Source of the DNA: JBNJGB01 sp051747385
GTDB taxonomy: Bacteria; Myxococcota_A; UBA9042; PHBI01; JACKFB01
Assembly (NCBI GenBank): GCA_051747385.1
Contig: JBNJGB010000013.1
Coordinates: 62,001-126,000 of the forward strand
Reading direction: 5' to 3'
DNA: 64,000 nt
This document shows, in pieces, positions 40,997-49,893 of this stretch. The first letter of the stretch is position 1; every line of letters begins with the position of its first letter. The translations under genes and the position numbers were made by a program. The notes beneath the pieces are model-generated. The model was given only the letters and a program-made list of their open reading frames with translations. It was not told the origin of the DNA and ran no database searches.

Positions 40997-42472
40997 CTAC
41001 TTCAGGGAGAACCGGAGCACGGTCTCGCCGAGCTGAATCTCGTCGCCGTCCCGGAGGAACTGCTTGGTGATCTTCTGGCCGTTGACCAGGGTGCCGTTGG
41101 TGGACCCGAAGTCCGCGAGCTCGAAGCGCATGTCCTCGACCTTGATGCCGGCGTGCCGCTTGGACACCCCGGGGTCGGCGAGGACGATGCCGTTGCCCTG
41201 GATGGAGCCGATCGTGGTCACGTCCTCCACGAGGTAGAACTCCTCGCCCACGTGGGGGCCGGAGGTCGCCAGGAGCTTCCCCTTGTACGGCCCCTGGTAG
41301 TCGGGCTCCTCGACGACCTGGCCGGCGGCCTCGCGGCGGGATCGGACGATGGCCCCGACGAGCTTGATGAGGAGCACCAGGAGCAGCAGGCCGCCGAGCC
41401 CGACGCCGATCCAGATGAGCAGGGCCACCCAGTCGAACGCCTTCTCGCCGGGCTTGATCGGGATGTCGTACTCGTCCTCGACGATCTGGCCGTCCGGTGT
41501 CTCCACCTCCATGGTCAGCGCGACGGGCTTTTCCGACCCGTCGTAGTCCTCGTTCGGCTTGAACGTGAGGACGTACTGCTTTTTCAGCTCGTCGGCGATC
41601 TGCTCGAGGACCAGCGGGATGCTGTCCATGTCCGTGGTGTCGATCTCGCGGTACACGCCGTCGGTCTTGGACGCGAGGCTCTTCAGGTGGACGAGGTACT
41701 CGCTCGTGTCCATGGTGAAGCCGACGGCGTAGACCTTCACCCCGTTGGTGCGAGCGGCCTCGACGATGGGCTCCAGGCGGCGCTGGATCTTCTTGGGGCG
41801 CTTGTCCTTGCCGTCGGACATGAGCAGGAGGACACGCCGGCGCGGGAGATTCTGGGCGCCGCCGATGCGGTCGTCGATGATCTCCTTGATGTACCGGTAC
41901 AGATCCGGGGAGAAGGCCGCCGCGTCCTCGCTCGGCTGCGGGCGGGCGCGCTCCTCCACCGTCTCGGCCGTCCCCTTGTGGTTCTCGGTCCAGTCCTCGA
42001 CGAGGCGGAGCGCCTTCTCGTCGTAGGTCCAGACCGCCACCTTGTCGTTGCCCGACAGCTTCCGGACGAAGTTCGCGAAGCCCTGCTGCTCGAACTTGAA
42101 GACGTCCGGCTCGCGCTCCTCGCCGGCCACCTGCTCGAGCGTCCAGGACGCGTACGAGCGGTGGGCCGCCATGAGGACGGCCACGGCGACCCACTCCCGG
42201 GCCTCCTCGGCGGTCTGCACCTCGATGGTGCCCGGGACCTCCTCGTCGCCGAGGGTGACGGTGATGTTCTCACCGTTCAGGCCGCCGATGGGCTCGTAGT
42301 CGTCGTCGAGGAGGTCGACGAACAGGCGGATCTCGCCCTTCTCGACGAAGTCCTCGGCGTTGACGTAGTCGACGTCCAGCTTCGCGCCCGCCCGAGCCGG
42401 CCCGGTCGAGAGCACGACGGAGAGGAGCAGGAGCAGCGTGGTCGCGTAGGGCGTCACGACGTGTCGCAACAC
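40997..42472 (-). CDS. Secreted VWA-domain protein with membrane anchor and cytosolic FHA domain
   Basis: 491 residues from GTG 42472. Domain order: signal peptide (1-28), a beta domain, a VWA domain (about 90-310, with the strand VLLLMSDGKDKRPKK and a MIDAS-like D-x-S-x-S replaced by weaker signals), one membrane helix (about 345-372, WVALLIWIGVGLGGLLLLVLLI) and a C-terminal FHA domain (about 415-485, with GSIQGNGIVLADPGVSKRHA and GSTNGTLVNG). The topology places VWA outside and FHA inside. FHA domains bind phosphothreonine, so the protein could transmit a signal from a periplasmic contact to a kinase pathway. It is the last gene of the eCIS run. Confidence 0.83.
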   Translation of the reverse strand: MLRHVVTPYATTLLLLLSVVLSTGPARAGAKLDVDYVNAEDFVEKGEIRLFVDLLDDDYEPIGGLNGENITVTLGDEEVPGTIEVQTAEEAREWVAVAVLMAAHRSYASWTLEQVAGEEREPDVFKFEQQGFANFVRKLSGNDKVAVWTYDEKALRLVEDWTENHKGTAETVEERARPQPSEDAAAFSPDLYRYIKEIIDDRIGGAQNLPRRRVLLLMSDGKDKRPKKIQRRLEPIVEAARTNGVKVYAVGFTMDTSEYLVHLKSLASKTDGVYREIDTTDMDSIPLVLEQIADELKKQYVLTFKPNEDYDGSEKPVALTMEVETPDGQIVEDEYDIPIKPGEKAFDWVALLIWIGVGLGGLLLLVLLIKLVGAIVRSRREAAGQVVEEPDYQGPYKGKLLATSGPHVGEEFYLVEDVTTIGSIQGNGIVLADPGVSKRHAGIKVEDMRFELADFGSTNGTLVNGQKITKQFLRDGDEIQLGETVLRFSLK

Positions 42473-42611
42473 AGGCCTCCGGTCTGGTGGGTCGGCGCAG
42501 ATGCGGCGGCATTATGCCGACCCGACCGCACCTTGCCAATCTTCACCGGCGACTCGGGCTCGCCGGAGGCAGGGTTACGCGGGGACGGCCGCGGGAAGGG
42601 CTCCCGGCGAC

Positions 42612-43244
42612 TCAGTAAAGGGACTTGAACTTGAGCTCCGTCCGACCGAGGCGGATCCGGTCGTTGTCGATGAGCTCTTCCTTCGAGATCCGCTTGCCGT
42701 TGGCGTACGTGCCGTTGGTCGAGTCGAGATCCACCAGGACGAAGCTGTCCTCCTCGTGGCGGAGCACCGCGTGGCGGGCGGACATGTATTGATCCGTCAG
42801 GACGATGTCGCAGTCCGCGGCGGTCCCCATCACGTTCTTGCCCGTGACCAGGCGGAAGTCCTGGCCCTTGAGCGGACCGTTGAGCGCGACGACCCATCCG
42901 ACGCACTCCTGGGGCCGCTCCTGGACCACCTGGATGAACTGGGTCTTGTCGCCGAACTCGGGCTCGGGCTCTTGCTGGGCCGGCTGCGCGCCGCCGTCCT
43001 CAGCCCCCTTCTTGCGACCGAACAGTCCCATGCCCCCGTCCTTGTCCTTGGCCTTCTGCTGCTTCTTCTTGCCGCCCCCGGCGGCACCCTTCGCCTTCTT
43101 CCCGGCGCCGTCGACGGCCTTGTTGAACTTGCCGGCCACCTTGCCCTTGGCCTTGGCCTGGGCACCCATCATCTTGCCCTTGGCGCCAGCCGTCGCGCCG
43201 GTCACCCGCGCACGCCCCAGGTTCTTCAAGAAGTCGAAGACCAT
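42612..43244 (-). CDS. FHA-domain protein with Lys/Ala-rich N-terminal linker
   Basis: 210 residues. Residues 1-75 are a basic, Lys/Ala/Gly-rich low-complexity segment (KAKGKVAGKFNKAVDGAGKK), which could bind nucleic acid or membrane. The C-terminal 100 residues are an FHA domain: FRLVTGKNVMGTAADCDIVL, MSARHAVLRHEEDSFVLVDL, DSTNGTYANGKRI. FHA domains recognise phosphothreonine. It lies between the eCIS fibre-like gene and the VWA-FHA gene, same strand. A regulatory role in assembly, like FHA proteins of type VI secretion, is inferred from this context. Confidence 0.82.
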   Translation of the reverse strand: MVFDFLKNLGRARVTGATAGAKGKMMGAQAKAKGKVAGKFNKAVDGAGKKAKGAAGGGKKKQQKAKDKDGGMGLFGRKKGAEDGGAQPAQQEPEPEFGDKTQFIQVVQERPQECVGWVVALNGPLKGQDFRLVTGKNVMGTAADCDIVLTDQYMSARHAVLRHEEDSFVLVDLDSTNGTYANGKRISKEELIDNDRIRLGRTELKFKSLY

Positions 43245-43321
43245 GTCACCTCAACGGCCAGGCGGCCGCCCCGAAACAACCTCCGGCAAGGTTCGCAAGG
43301 AACGGTCGCCAGATCAAGGAA

Positions 43322-43343
43322 GGCGGGCCCGCGAGGACCCGCC
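43322..43343 (-). terminator. Possible terminator after the fibre-like gene
   Basis: On the minus strand, GGCGGG pairs with CCCGCC around a 10-nt loop and is followed by TTCCTTG, 28 bp beyond the stop at 43371. The stem is short, so it may only attenuate transcription into the FHA genes. Confidence 0.4.
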
Positions 43344-43370
43344 CTCCTGTTGCCCGGAGCCCGCTCCGGC

Positions 43371-44909
43371 TCATGCGGGCTGGTAGAACCAGAGCTTGAA
43401 CATGTTGATGTCGCGATCCGCCGTCACCGGGGTGATGCGGAACGTGAGGAAGGTGTCCGTCACGTACTCCGCCGGCACCTCGAAAGGCCAGTTGCGCCAG
43501 CGGAAGCGCCGGTCGTTGCCCTCGCAGACCCAGTTGCCGACCTTCTTTCCATTGACGGTGACCTCGCACTCCCAGTCACCGTGGACGTAGTCCATGCGCG
43601 CGACGAGCATCAGGTTCTTGTTGGGCACCACGTTGGTGACCTCGAACTCGCAGAAGCCGCCCTCGAAGGCCACGCCGACGTCCTCGACGATGACCCCGTC
43701 CGGGTACTTGAGCTTCTGCCGGGTCCGGTACTTGTCCTGCGCGTCCGCGATGCGGAACTTGTGGTCCGCCTCCGAGCGCTTGTCGAGCACGTCGATCATG
43801 TCGATGCGCTTCATCTTCACGGCGTCGATGTCCAGGACCGGCCCGAAGTCGTCGCTGCGCACCTTGATCTTCTCGAACACCGCCTCCGTCGGGGCCGCGG
43901 CCTCCGGCTCGGCCTTCTTCGCCCGCGGCTTGATCTTCGCCGAGAACACGGTGGTGAGGTTCTGCGTGCTCTTGCGCTGATAGCCCAGGATGTTGACGAG
44001 GAACTCCGGCGAGACGGGCTCGCCCTCCTTGTACATGCCCTGGAGAAGCTCCACGTGCTTCTTGAAGGAGGCGAACTCCTTCTTCGAGGAGAACTGCGGG
44101 TGGTTGGCCTCCACATCGGCCACCAGGGTGGACTGCAGCTCGAACAGGAGCGCGAAGAGCGGCCCCAGGTTCCACCGGTCGACCAGGTTCATCCGCAGGA
44201 ACATGTCCAGCGTGAGGAGCGTGTGAAGCACGTCCCCGGCGGGCAGGATGCGCAGGTTGTGGTACATGTGCGCGTAGACCTGCCGCGCCTCGCCCAGCAT
44301 GTCCCCCATCTCGCGCAGCGTGTTCGGCGCCAGGGTCGTCCCCACGACGCCCGCGTTCGGGGTATACCGCAGGTCGATCTCGTTCGGCTTCGGGTCCGAC
44401 GGATCCTTGGCGTCCGTGATGCGCTTGACGTCCTTGGTCAGGTGGATGCGCGCCAGCTCCACCTCCCGCTGGACGTCCGGCTCGGTGATGATCCAGTCGA
44501 CCTTCACCTTCTCGGCGACCCGCCGGTGGCCCTTGTACTCCAGGTTCGCCCGGTAGCTGACGAAGTCGACCAGGTCCTCCACGTACTTCACGACCAGGTA
44601 GACCGTGGCCGGCAGCTTGAAGTCGCTGGGGTCGAGGGTCTTGATGTCCGGCTCGGGCAGGTAGATGTCGTGGCCCTCGCCGTCGATGGCGTACCCCGGA
44701 GCGATCTCCACGGACAGGTCCGCTCGCCCGCGCGCGCTCACCTTCAGGCCGCCCTCCACGTCCGGCACGATGCCGGGTCCGTGGCACAGGCGGTTGTGCA
44801 GCTTGTGCTTGTCGACCTGGTACCTCACCAGATCGTTCCAGTCGTCCGCCGTGGTCTGGAACCCGGTGAAGAAGTTGAGCCTCTTGAATCCCTTGAAGTC
44901 TTCCGCCAT
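43371..44909 (-). CDS. eCIS fibre-like or baseplate-attached protein
   Basis: 512 residues from ATG 44909. The N-terminal 90 residues (LNFFTGFQTTADDWNDLVRY, HKLHNRLCHGPGIVPDVEGG, VEIAPGYAIDGEGHDIYLP) match a recurrent domain of tail and eCIS-associated proteins that begins with F-F-x-G-x-x-x-T-A-D-D and an H-G-x-G-I-V turn. The middle is helical; a Lys/Ala/Glu linker (about 320-345) precedes a C-terminal beta-sandwich (EVTVNGKKVGNWVCEGNDRR ... TFRITPVTADRDINMFKLW) that looks like a carbohydrate- or ligand-binding domain. It follows the gpI gene, the place of Afp13-type fibres, so a receptor-binding role is the best inference. Confidence 0.6.
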   Translation of the reverse strand: MAEDFKGFKRLNFFTGFQTTADDWNDLVRYQVDKHKLHNRLCHGPGIVPDVEGGLKVSARGRADLSVEIAPGYAIDGEGHDIYLPEPDIKTLDPSDFKLPATVYLVVKYVEDLVDFVSYRANLEYKGHRRVAEKVKVDWIITEPDVQREVELARIHLTKDVKRITDAKDPSDPKPNEIDLRYTPNAGVVGTTLAPNTLREMGDMLGEARQVYAHMYHNLRILPAGDVLHTLLTLDMFLRMNLVDRWNLGPLFALLFELQSTLVADVEANHPQFSSKKEFASFKKHVELLQGMYKEGEPVSPEFLVNILGYQRKSTQNLTTVFSAKIKPRAKKAEPEAAAPTEAVFEKIKVRSDDFGPVLDIDAVKMKRIDMIDVLDKRSEADHKFRIADAQDKYRTRQKLKYPDGVIVEDVGVAFEGGFCEFEVTNVVPNKNLMLVARMDYVHGDWECEVTVNGKKVGNWVCEGNDRRFRWRNWPFEVPAEYVTDTFLTFRITPVTADRDINMFKLWFYQPA

Positions 44910-44956
44910 GTACTGCTCCTGGAGCCGGGCTCGTCCGCCGCGGCGCGCGTCGCGCC

Positions 44957-46117
44957 TCACTCGTCCTTCTTCGTCTTCTTCTTCCGCGACCGCCCCTTCG
45001 AGCCGCCCTCCTTCTTCGAGGAGGGCTTCGAGGACTTCGACGAGGACCGCTTCTTCCGACGACTCGAGCCGGACTTCTTCGCCGACGTGTCCTCCGCCTC
45101 GGACGTGTCCTCCGCCTTCGCCTTCTTCGACGCGCCCTTCTTCGCGGACGTCGACCTCTTCGAGGCGGTCTTCTTCTTCTTCGGGGAGGACTCCTTCGCG
45201 GCCCCCTCCGCCTCCGCCTCGGGCGCCTCCCCGGCTTCGGAGGTCTCCGCCTCCGGGCCCGACCCGGGCGCGCCGACGTCCATCCCGACGCCGATGCCGC
45301 CGCCGACCGTCATGAAGACGCCCATCTCTCCGGCCTCCTCCTCGTCGCGGAAGGCGAGGTAGTAGCTGGTGTGGGCGGGCTTCTGGGCCTGGATGATCTG
45401 GTGGATCTTGATGATCTCGTCCTCGGGCACCTCCGAGGCCGGCCGATCGAGGCGCACCACGAAGCAGTGCGCCAGGTTCATGGGCGGCAGGATGACCGCG
45501 TCGTCGCCCACCGTGGAGCCCGCGCCGATGCGGAACCCCGAAAACGGCCAGGTGTTCTCCTCGATGGTGACGTTCGCCCCCGTGTAGATGTGGACGAACT
45601 CCTCGATGGCCCGCTTCGTCCCCCGGTACGGGAACAGGCGGGTCGCCGCGAGGAGCATCCTCCTGCGCTGCAGGTCGTCCCAGTCCGGGCTCAGCGTGAT
45701 GGCCAGCCAGCTCGCCAGCCAGGGCAGGAACTCCGGGTCGCTCGTCCGCGGATCGAACAGCTCGTGGATCTGCTCGAGGCGCGACGAGACGCTGTCGAAG
45801 CCGTGCTGGACGATGTACAGGAAGCCGCGCAGGAACGCGGCGGCGTCGGTGGACTCCTGCTGGAAGACCTGCGGCAGGTACGACACCAGGTTCTGCCGGG
45901 TGACCTGCAGGCCGATCTCGCGGTCGCTGTCGATGAGCTGACCGCTCCGCGGAGACTGCTCGACGATGCTGAACTCGTCGGCGTAGGCCTCGGTGTAGTG
46001 CACACGCCACCGGCTCAGCCCCGCGTTGCGCAAGACGGTGGTGGCGTCGCGCAGATGGAGGCCGACGACGTCCGGCAGGACGACCTTCCGGGTGCGCGGC
46101 TCAGACGATGCGCTCAT
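44957..46117 (-). CDS. eCIS baseplate protein: PASTA domain fused to phage tail protein I (Afp12-like)
   Basis: 386 residues. Residues 10-75 form a PASTA-like domain (VVLPDVVGLHLRDATTVLRN ... VEQSPRSGQLID), normally a peptidoglycan/muropeptide-binding module. Residues 78-265 are the phage tail protein I (gpI) fold: SYLPQVFQQESTDAAAFLRG, LEQIHELFDPRTSDPEFLPW and YRGTKRAIEEFVHIYTGANV. The C-terminal 100 residues are a Ser/Lys/Glu low-complexity tail ending KKKTKKDE, strongly basic. It overlaps the baseplate J gene by 17 bp. The N-terminal PASTA fusion and basic tail are unusual for this baseplate subunit. Confidence 0.82.
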   Translation of the reverse strand: MSASSEPRTRKVVLPDVVGLHLRDATTVLRNAGLSRWRVHYTEAYADEFSIVEQSPRSGQLIDSDREIGLQVTRQNLVSYLPQVFQQESTDAAAFLRGFLYIVQHGFDSVSSRLEQIHELFDPRTSDPEFLPWLASWLAITLSPDWDDLQRRRMLLAATRLFPYRGTKRAIEEFVHIYTGANVTIEENTWPFSGFRIGAGSTVGDDAVILPPMNLAHCFVVRLDRPASEVPEDEIIKIHQIIQAQKPAHTSYYLAFRDEEEAGEMGVFMTVGGGIGVGMDVGAPGSGPEAETSEAGEAPEAEAEGAAKESSPKKKKTASKRSTSAKKGASKKAKAEDTSEAEDTSAKKSGSSRRKKRSSSKSSKPSSKKEGGSKGRSRKKKTKKDE

Positions 46118-49085
46118 GCGCCTTCTCGGTCGCGTTCACGTTCACGAGGTGCACGAGCTGATCGTCGCCGATCTTGAGCTGCTCCACCTCGACGTTGCGG
46201 ATCTCGTCGTACAGGCGGATCCGATCCACGAAGTCGACGCCGTCCACCTCCTCGATGACCTGGTAGAGGTCGATCTTCAGGACGGCGCGGCCGAACGGCC
46301 ACCCCTTCGCGCTGCGGCCGCCGTACAGCGGGTGCAGGAACTTGCGCAGCGCGCGCTCGATGCCCCGCTTGATGCGGTCGCTGGCGCCGGCCTGGGTCCG
46401 GACGAACTCCACGTCCACGGACAGCTCCGCGTACGAGGGCCGCACCACGTTGACCACCGTGGACACCAGCTTGCGCTCGTTCAGGTAGCTGCGGACCTTC
46501 TTGAGGAGCTCGGACGTGGGGACCGGCTTCTCCTCGAGCCGGGCGTGCAGCGGGGCGCGGGGCACGACGATGACCGCCACCTCGCCCTCGCGCGCGGCCG
46601 ACGGGAGGCACTTCACCCGGGCCACCGAGGTGGACGCCTCCATGGCGAGCCACTCGAAGTCGTCGGCCGTCACGGCCCGGTTGCGCGCCTTGATGATGTG
46701 CGGCGCGCGCAGCTTGGCCTCCTCGACGGACTCCATGTCGCAGCCGCCCGCCGCCGGATAGGGGTTGGTCACCCCGTTGACGAAGGCCAGGTTCTGCTTC
46801 ACGTCCACGATGGCCTCGGCCGGGACGTTGCCCTCGGCGCCCCCGCCGACCTGATAGCGGCCGGCCTTGATGTTCTTGTCGCCCTTCGGCGGGATCATGC
46901 CGCGCACGCCGTCGCCGAAGCGGAGCTCCCCGGTGGACAGATCCTTCGTGTAGACGCGGTCGCGCGGGCCCGACTCGAAGAAGCTGTCCACCGGCCGCCA
47001 GCGGACCCACCAGCCGTCGCCGTCCGGGTCCTCGACGACCCCCTGGTCGCCGAAGTGCGTCAGGACGTCCTCCAGCTCCTCGCCGCGCGGCTTCTCCGGC
47101 TCGCGGACGAGCAGCACCTCCCCCTCGAGGACCGGCCCCCGGGGGAAGTGGAAGGACTGGTTCGGGGTGCCCTGGCTCGTGCCCAGGGGTGTCTCGCCGA
47201 ACGTGGTGACGTTCGTGGCGTAGGCGGCGTTCAGCAGCACCCGGTCGACGCGCGGCGCCTCGTCGTAGCCGCCCATCTCCAGGCGCGCCCGCATCCAGTA
47301 CAGGCTCTCGCCGAAGCGCCGCGACTTCCGGCAGTCCCGCGGCCCCACGAACGAGATGAAGCCCGCCTGGGTGAAGTTGTCCGTGGTGTCGCGCGGGGCC
47401 ATCGGCGCCCAGGTCTTCCCGTTCCAGTACTCCCAGACGACGCGCTGCTCGACGTAGCCGTCGGCGCGATCCTCGAACGAGCCCAGGGCCTCGTATCCCC
47501 CACGGTGCTCCGCCTCGACGACGTTGAAATAGACGTCGCACGTGTCGTTGGGGAACGGCGCCTCCCAGCCCAGGTACAGGGTGGGCGACTCCTCCGCCAC
47601 GGGCTGGAAGACCTGGAACGGCTTGTACTCCGTCGCCGCGATCTTGCTGTGATCCGTGTAGACGAAGTCGTTGTAGACGATGCAGTTGTCGAGGGCCTGC
47701 ATCTCCTCCTGGAACTTGAAGACCAGGGACTTCAGGTTCGGCGGCCGGAGGGGGCGATCGTCCTTCCAGACCCAGGTGTCCTCCTGGAGCTCGTAGGTGC
47801 CCTCGACGCCGTAGTCGCCGTTTTCGATGCGGCAGCGGATGAACAGCCCCTCGACGCCGTTCACCTCGGCGACGGCCAGGTCCTTCGGGCGGTTGAACGA
47901 GATGGTGCCGCTCTCGGTGAGGTTCCGCGTCCCGTCCTCGAACCCGTGGTCGCTCTCGATGGAATCGCCAGCGGCCTTCGAGCGCGCGAGCACCTTCCAG
48001 CGCTTGCCGTTGAAGTACTCCCAGCGGAGCAGCAGGTCGTGGGACGCGCGCGCCGGCTCGGCGACGGTCTGGTCGGAGGTCTCCACCTCGACGCGGACCA
48101 CCGAGTCCGGCTGGCCCAGCACCTCGTCCGAGGCGAGGTACAGGGTGGTGTCCACGCCGGGCGTGCGACCGAAGGGCTGGAAGTTCTTGTCCAGGTCCAG
48201 CACCTGGTAGACGTCGCCCTCCGTGTTGCACAGGGCCACTTCCGGGACGACGCCCTCCCCCATGATCTCCAGGCGCGCCTGGATGACGTCGACGACCGTC
48301 TCCTCGTCGGACCGGGGCAGCTCGAACAACCGCCCGCGGATCCACCAGCTCTCCGTCTCGTCCACGGTGGTGGGCTCGAAGCGCGGCGGGCCCTGGAAGG
48401 CGACGACGTTGCGCTCCAGCTCCATGGACGGGCGCCCCAGCTCACGCCAGCGGTTGCCGTCCCAGTACTCCCACTCGAGGAGGTCGTGGAACTCCCGCTC
48501 CCCGGAGCCCTGGGCCTCGAAGCGGAGGAAGAGGATGGCATCCTCGCCGAAGGCGCTCAAGCGCTCGCTGCCCAGGTAGAGGTAGCGCTCGATGCTGCGG
48601 GCCCCGCCGAAGACCTCGAAGGCCCCGGCCTCGCCGTTCGCGGCGCCGGTGTTGTCCGCGAACATCTGGTTGTACTGGCTCATGCAGCGCACGAGCCGAT
48701 TCGACACGGCCACCAGGTCCGAGGCCGTCTCGAAGGACAGCGCGGGCTGGTCGTCGGACGGCTTGGTGGCCAGGCGCGTCCCGGCCGGGATGCGCACGTG
48801 GTCGATCTTCTCGTGCACGTCGAAGTGCACCAGCGCCCGCGCCGGCTGCGGCGGTCGGAGCTGGACGCCGAGGAGGTTGAGGAACGCGAGGTAGTTCTTC
48901 TCCGGGACGCGGTTCAGACGGTAGATGCTCATCTCCGTCATCCACGCGAACAGCTCCAGCAGCGTGATGCCCGGATCGGACTTGTTGAAGTTGGTCCACT
49001 CCGGGCAGTACTGCGGGATGAGGCGGATCGCCTCCTCGACGATGTCCTCGAACGATCGATCGTCGAGGTTGGGGCTGGGGATCAT
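46101..49085 (-). CDS. eCIS baseplate J-like protein (Afp11-like)
   Basis: 994 residues from ATG 49085, which overlaps the gp25 stop by 4 nt. The start (MIPSPNLDDRSFEDIVEEAI, then CPEWTNFNKSDPGITLLELFAWMTEMSIYRLNRVPEKN) is the typical opening of putative baseplate assembly proteins. The C-terminal 300 residues contain the baseplate-J core (YTKDLSTGELRFGDGVRGMI, RYQVGGGAEGNVPA, AKLRAPHIIKARNRAVTADDFEWLA). The middle holds two or three beta domains with repeated W-E-Y-W/F-N-G-K-x-W motifs (EWEYWDGNRWREL, RWEYFNGKRWKVL, VWEYWNGKTWAPM). It forms the wedge linking hub and fibres. Confidence 0.88.
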   Translation of the reverse strand: MIPSPNLDDRSFEDIVEEAIRLIPQYCPEWTNFNKSDPGITLLELFAWMTEMSIYRLNRVPEKNYLAFLNLLGVQLRPPQPARALVHFDVHEKIDHVRIPAGTRLATKPSDDQPALSFETASDLVAVSNRLVRCMSQYNQMFADNTGAANGEAGAFEVFGGARSIERYLYLGSERLSAFGEDAILFLRFEAQGSGEREFHDLLEWEYWDGNRWRELGRPSMELERNVVAFQGPPRFEPTTVDETESWWIRGRLFELPRSDEETVVDVIQARLEIMGEGVVPEVALCNTEGDVYQVLDLDKNFQPFGRTPGVDTTLYLASDEVLGQPDSVVRVEVETSDQTVAEPARASHDLLLRWEYFNGKRWKVLARSKAAGDSIESDHGFEDGTRNLTESGTISFNRPKDLAVAEVNGVEGLFIRCRIENGDYGVEGTYELQEDTWVWKDDRPLRPPNLKSLVFKFQEEMQALDNCIVYNDFVYTDHSKIAATEYKPFQVFQPVAEESPTLYLGWEAPFPNDTCDVYFNVVEAEHRGGYEALGSFEDRADGYVEQRVVWEYWNGKTWAPMAPRDTTDNFTQAGFISFVGPRDCRKSRRFGESLYWMRARLEMGGYDEAPRVDRVLLNAAYATNVTTFGETPLGTSQGTPNQSFHFPRGPVLEGEVLLVREPEKPRGEELEDVLTHFGDQGVVEDPDGDGWWVRWRPVDSFFESGPRDRVYTKDLSTGELRFGDGVRGMIPPKGDKNIKAGRYQVGGGAEGNVPAEAIVDVKQNLAFVNGVTNPYPAAGGCDMESVEEAKLRAPHIIKARNRAVTADDFEWLAMEASTSVARVKCLPSAAREGEVAVIVVPRAPLHARLEEKPVPTSELLKKVRSYLNERKLVSTVVNVVRPSYAELSVDVEFVRTQAGASDRIKRGIERALRKFLHPLYGGRSAKGWPFGRAVLKIDLYQVIEEVDGVDFVDRIRLYDEIRNVEVEQLKIGDDQLVHLVNVNATEKAHERIV

Positions 49086-49480
49086 AGGTCTTGTTCCCTC
49101 CGAAGGAAGAACGGATAGACCAGGTTCCTCAGGTTGTTGGTCCTCCGCACCCGATACTGGATGTTGACGAGGATCGCGTTCTCCTGGGTGGGATCGGGAT
49201 AGGCTCGGACCTGGATGTCCTCGATGCGGGGCTCCCACTTCACCAGGGCCTCGCGCGTGTACAGCGAGACCAGGGCGCAGGTGTTGGCGTTGACCGGGTG
49301 GAACACCAGGTCGTGGATGCGGCAGCCGAACTCGGGCCGCATCACGCGCTCGCCGACAGCCGTCCCCAACACGAGGCGGATGGACTCGGCGACGCTCTCC
49401 TCATGGCTGGAGGTCTCGAGCGCACCATAGGCGTCGACCCCCATCGGGAAGGCGATTCCCCTTCCGAGAAAGTCCTTCAT
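49082..49480 (-). CDS. eCIS baseplate wedge protein gp25-like (Afp9-like)
   Basis: 132 residues from ATG 49480 with an ideal GGAGGAG site. The GPW/gp25 family pattern is clear: GIAFPMGVDAYGALETSSHE, ESIRLVLGTAVGERVMRPEFGCRIHDLVFHP and EPRIEDIQVRAYPD. In phages and type VI systems gp25 nucleates the sheath on the baseplate. The C-terminal basic stretch YRVRRTNNLRNLVYPFFLRR is slightly longer than usual. It overlaps the baseplate J start. Confidence 0.93.
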   Translation of the reverse strand: MKDFLGRGIAFPMGVDAYGALETSSHEESVAESIRLVLGTAVGERVMRPEFGCRIHDLVFHPVNANTCALVSLYTREALVKWEPRIEDIQVRAYPDPTQENAILVNIQYRVRRTNNLRNLVYPFFLRREQDL

Positions 49481-49512
49481 TTCTCCTCCGACCCCCGGCG
49501 CGGAAGCGTGAA

Positions 49513-49707
49513 TCAGCCGAATCGCCCCTCGAAGAACTTGCCACAGCTCGGGCACTCGATGCGGACCCCGCCCTCGTCCAGGGTCACGTCCAGTGGTCCC
49601 TCGCCGCAGAAGGGGCATGGGTGGCCCTCCGTGCGGCCGCCGACGACCTCGTCCAGGACGTCCTGGAGCAGCAACAGGTCGTCTTCGCTCGCAGCGTCAT
49701 GGCTCAA
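49513..49707 (-). CDS. Small zinc-ribbon protein in the eCIS operon
   Basis: 64 residues. An acidic N-terminal helix (SEDDLLLLQDVLDEVVGG) is followed by a zinc ribbon with C-P-F-C (CPFCGEGPLDVTLDEGG) and C-P-S-C (IECPSCGKFFEGRFG). It lies 32 bp before gp25, where other eCIS operons often carry small zinc-ribbon genes. It is probably an assembly factor or minor baseplate component; direct evidence is lacking. The 186-bp gap to the gpD gene (49708-49893) shows no further gene. Confidence 0.72.
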   Translation of the reverse strand: MSHDAASEDDLLLLQDVLDEVVGGRTEGHPCPFCGEGPLDVTLDEGGVRIECPSCGKFFEGRFG

Positions 49708-49893
49708 TACGGGCTCCCGTCGGCGTCAGGTCCGGGGCGTCGAACGTCAGGCATCATAGAGGAAGGGGAATGCCTGTCAACCGGCCCCGGGAGCGCTGCG
49801 GCGGGCCGTCCGGACGTGCCTCGAGCGCCACCGCCGGGCCCCGCGGAGCGGCACCTCGGCGGCCCTCCCGGGCCCGCGTCCCGAGGGGTAGGC

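Noticed and set aside
46026..49118. Plus-strand frame of about 1030 codons antisense to baseplate J
   Set aside because: It is a shadow: no family motifs, and it opposes a complete baseplate gene with start/stop overlaps on both sides.
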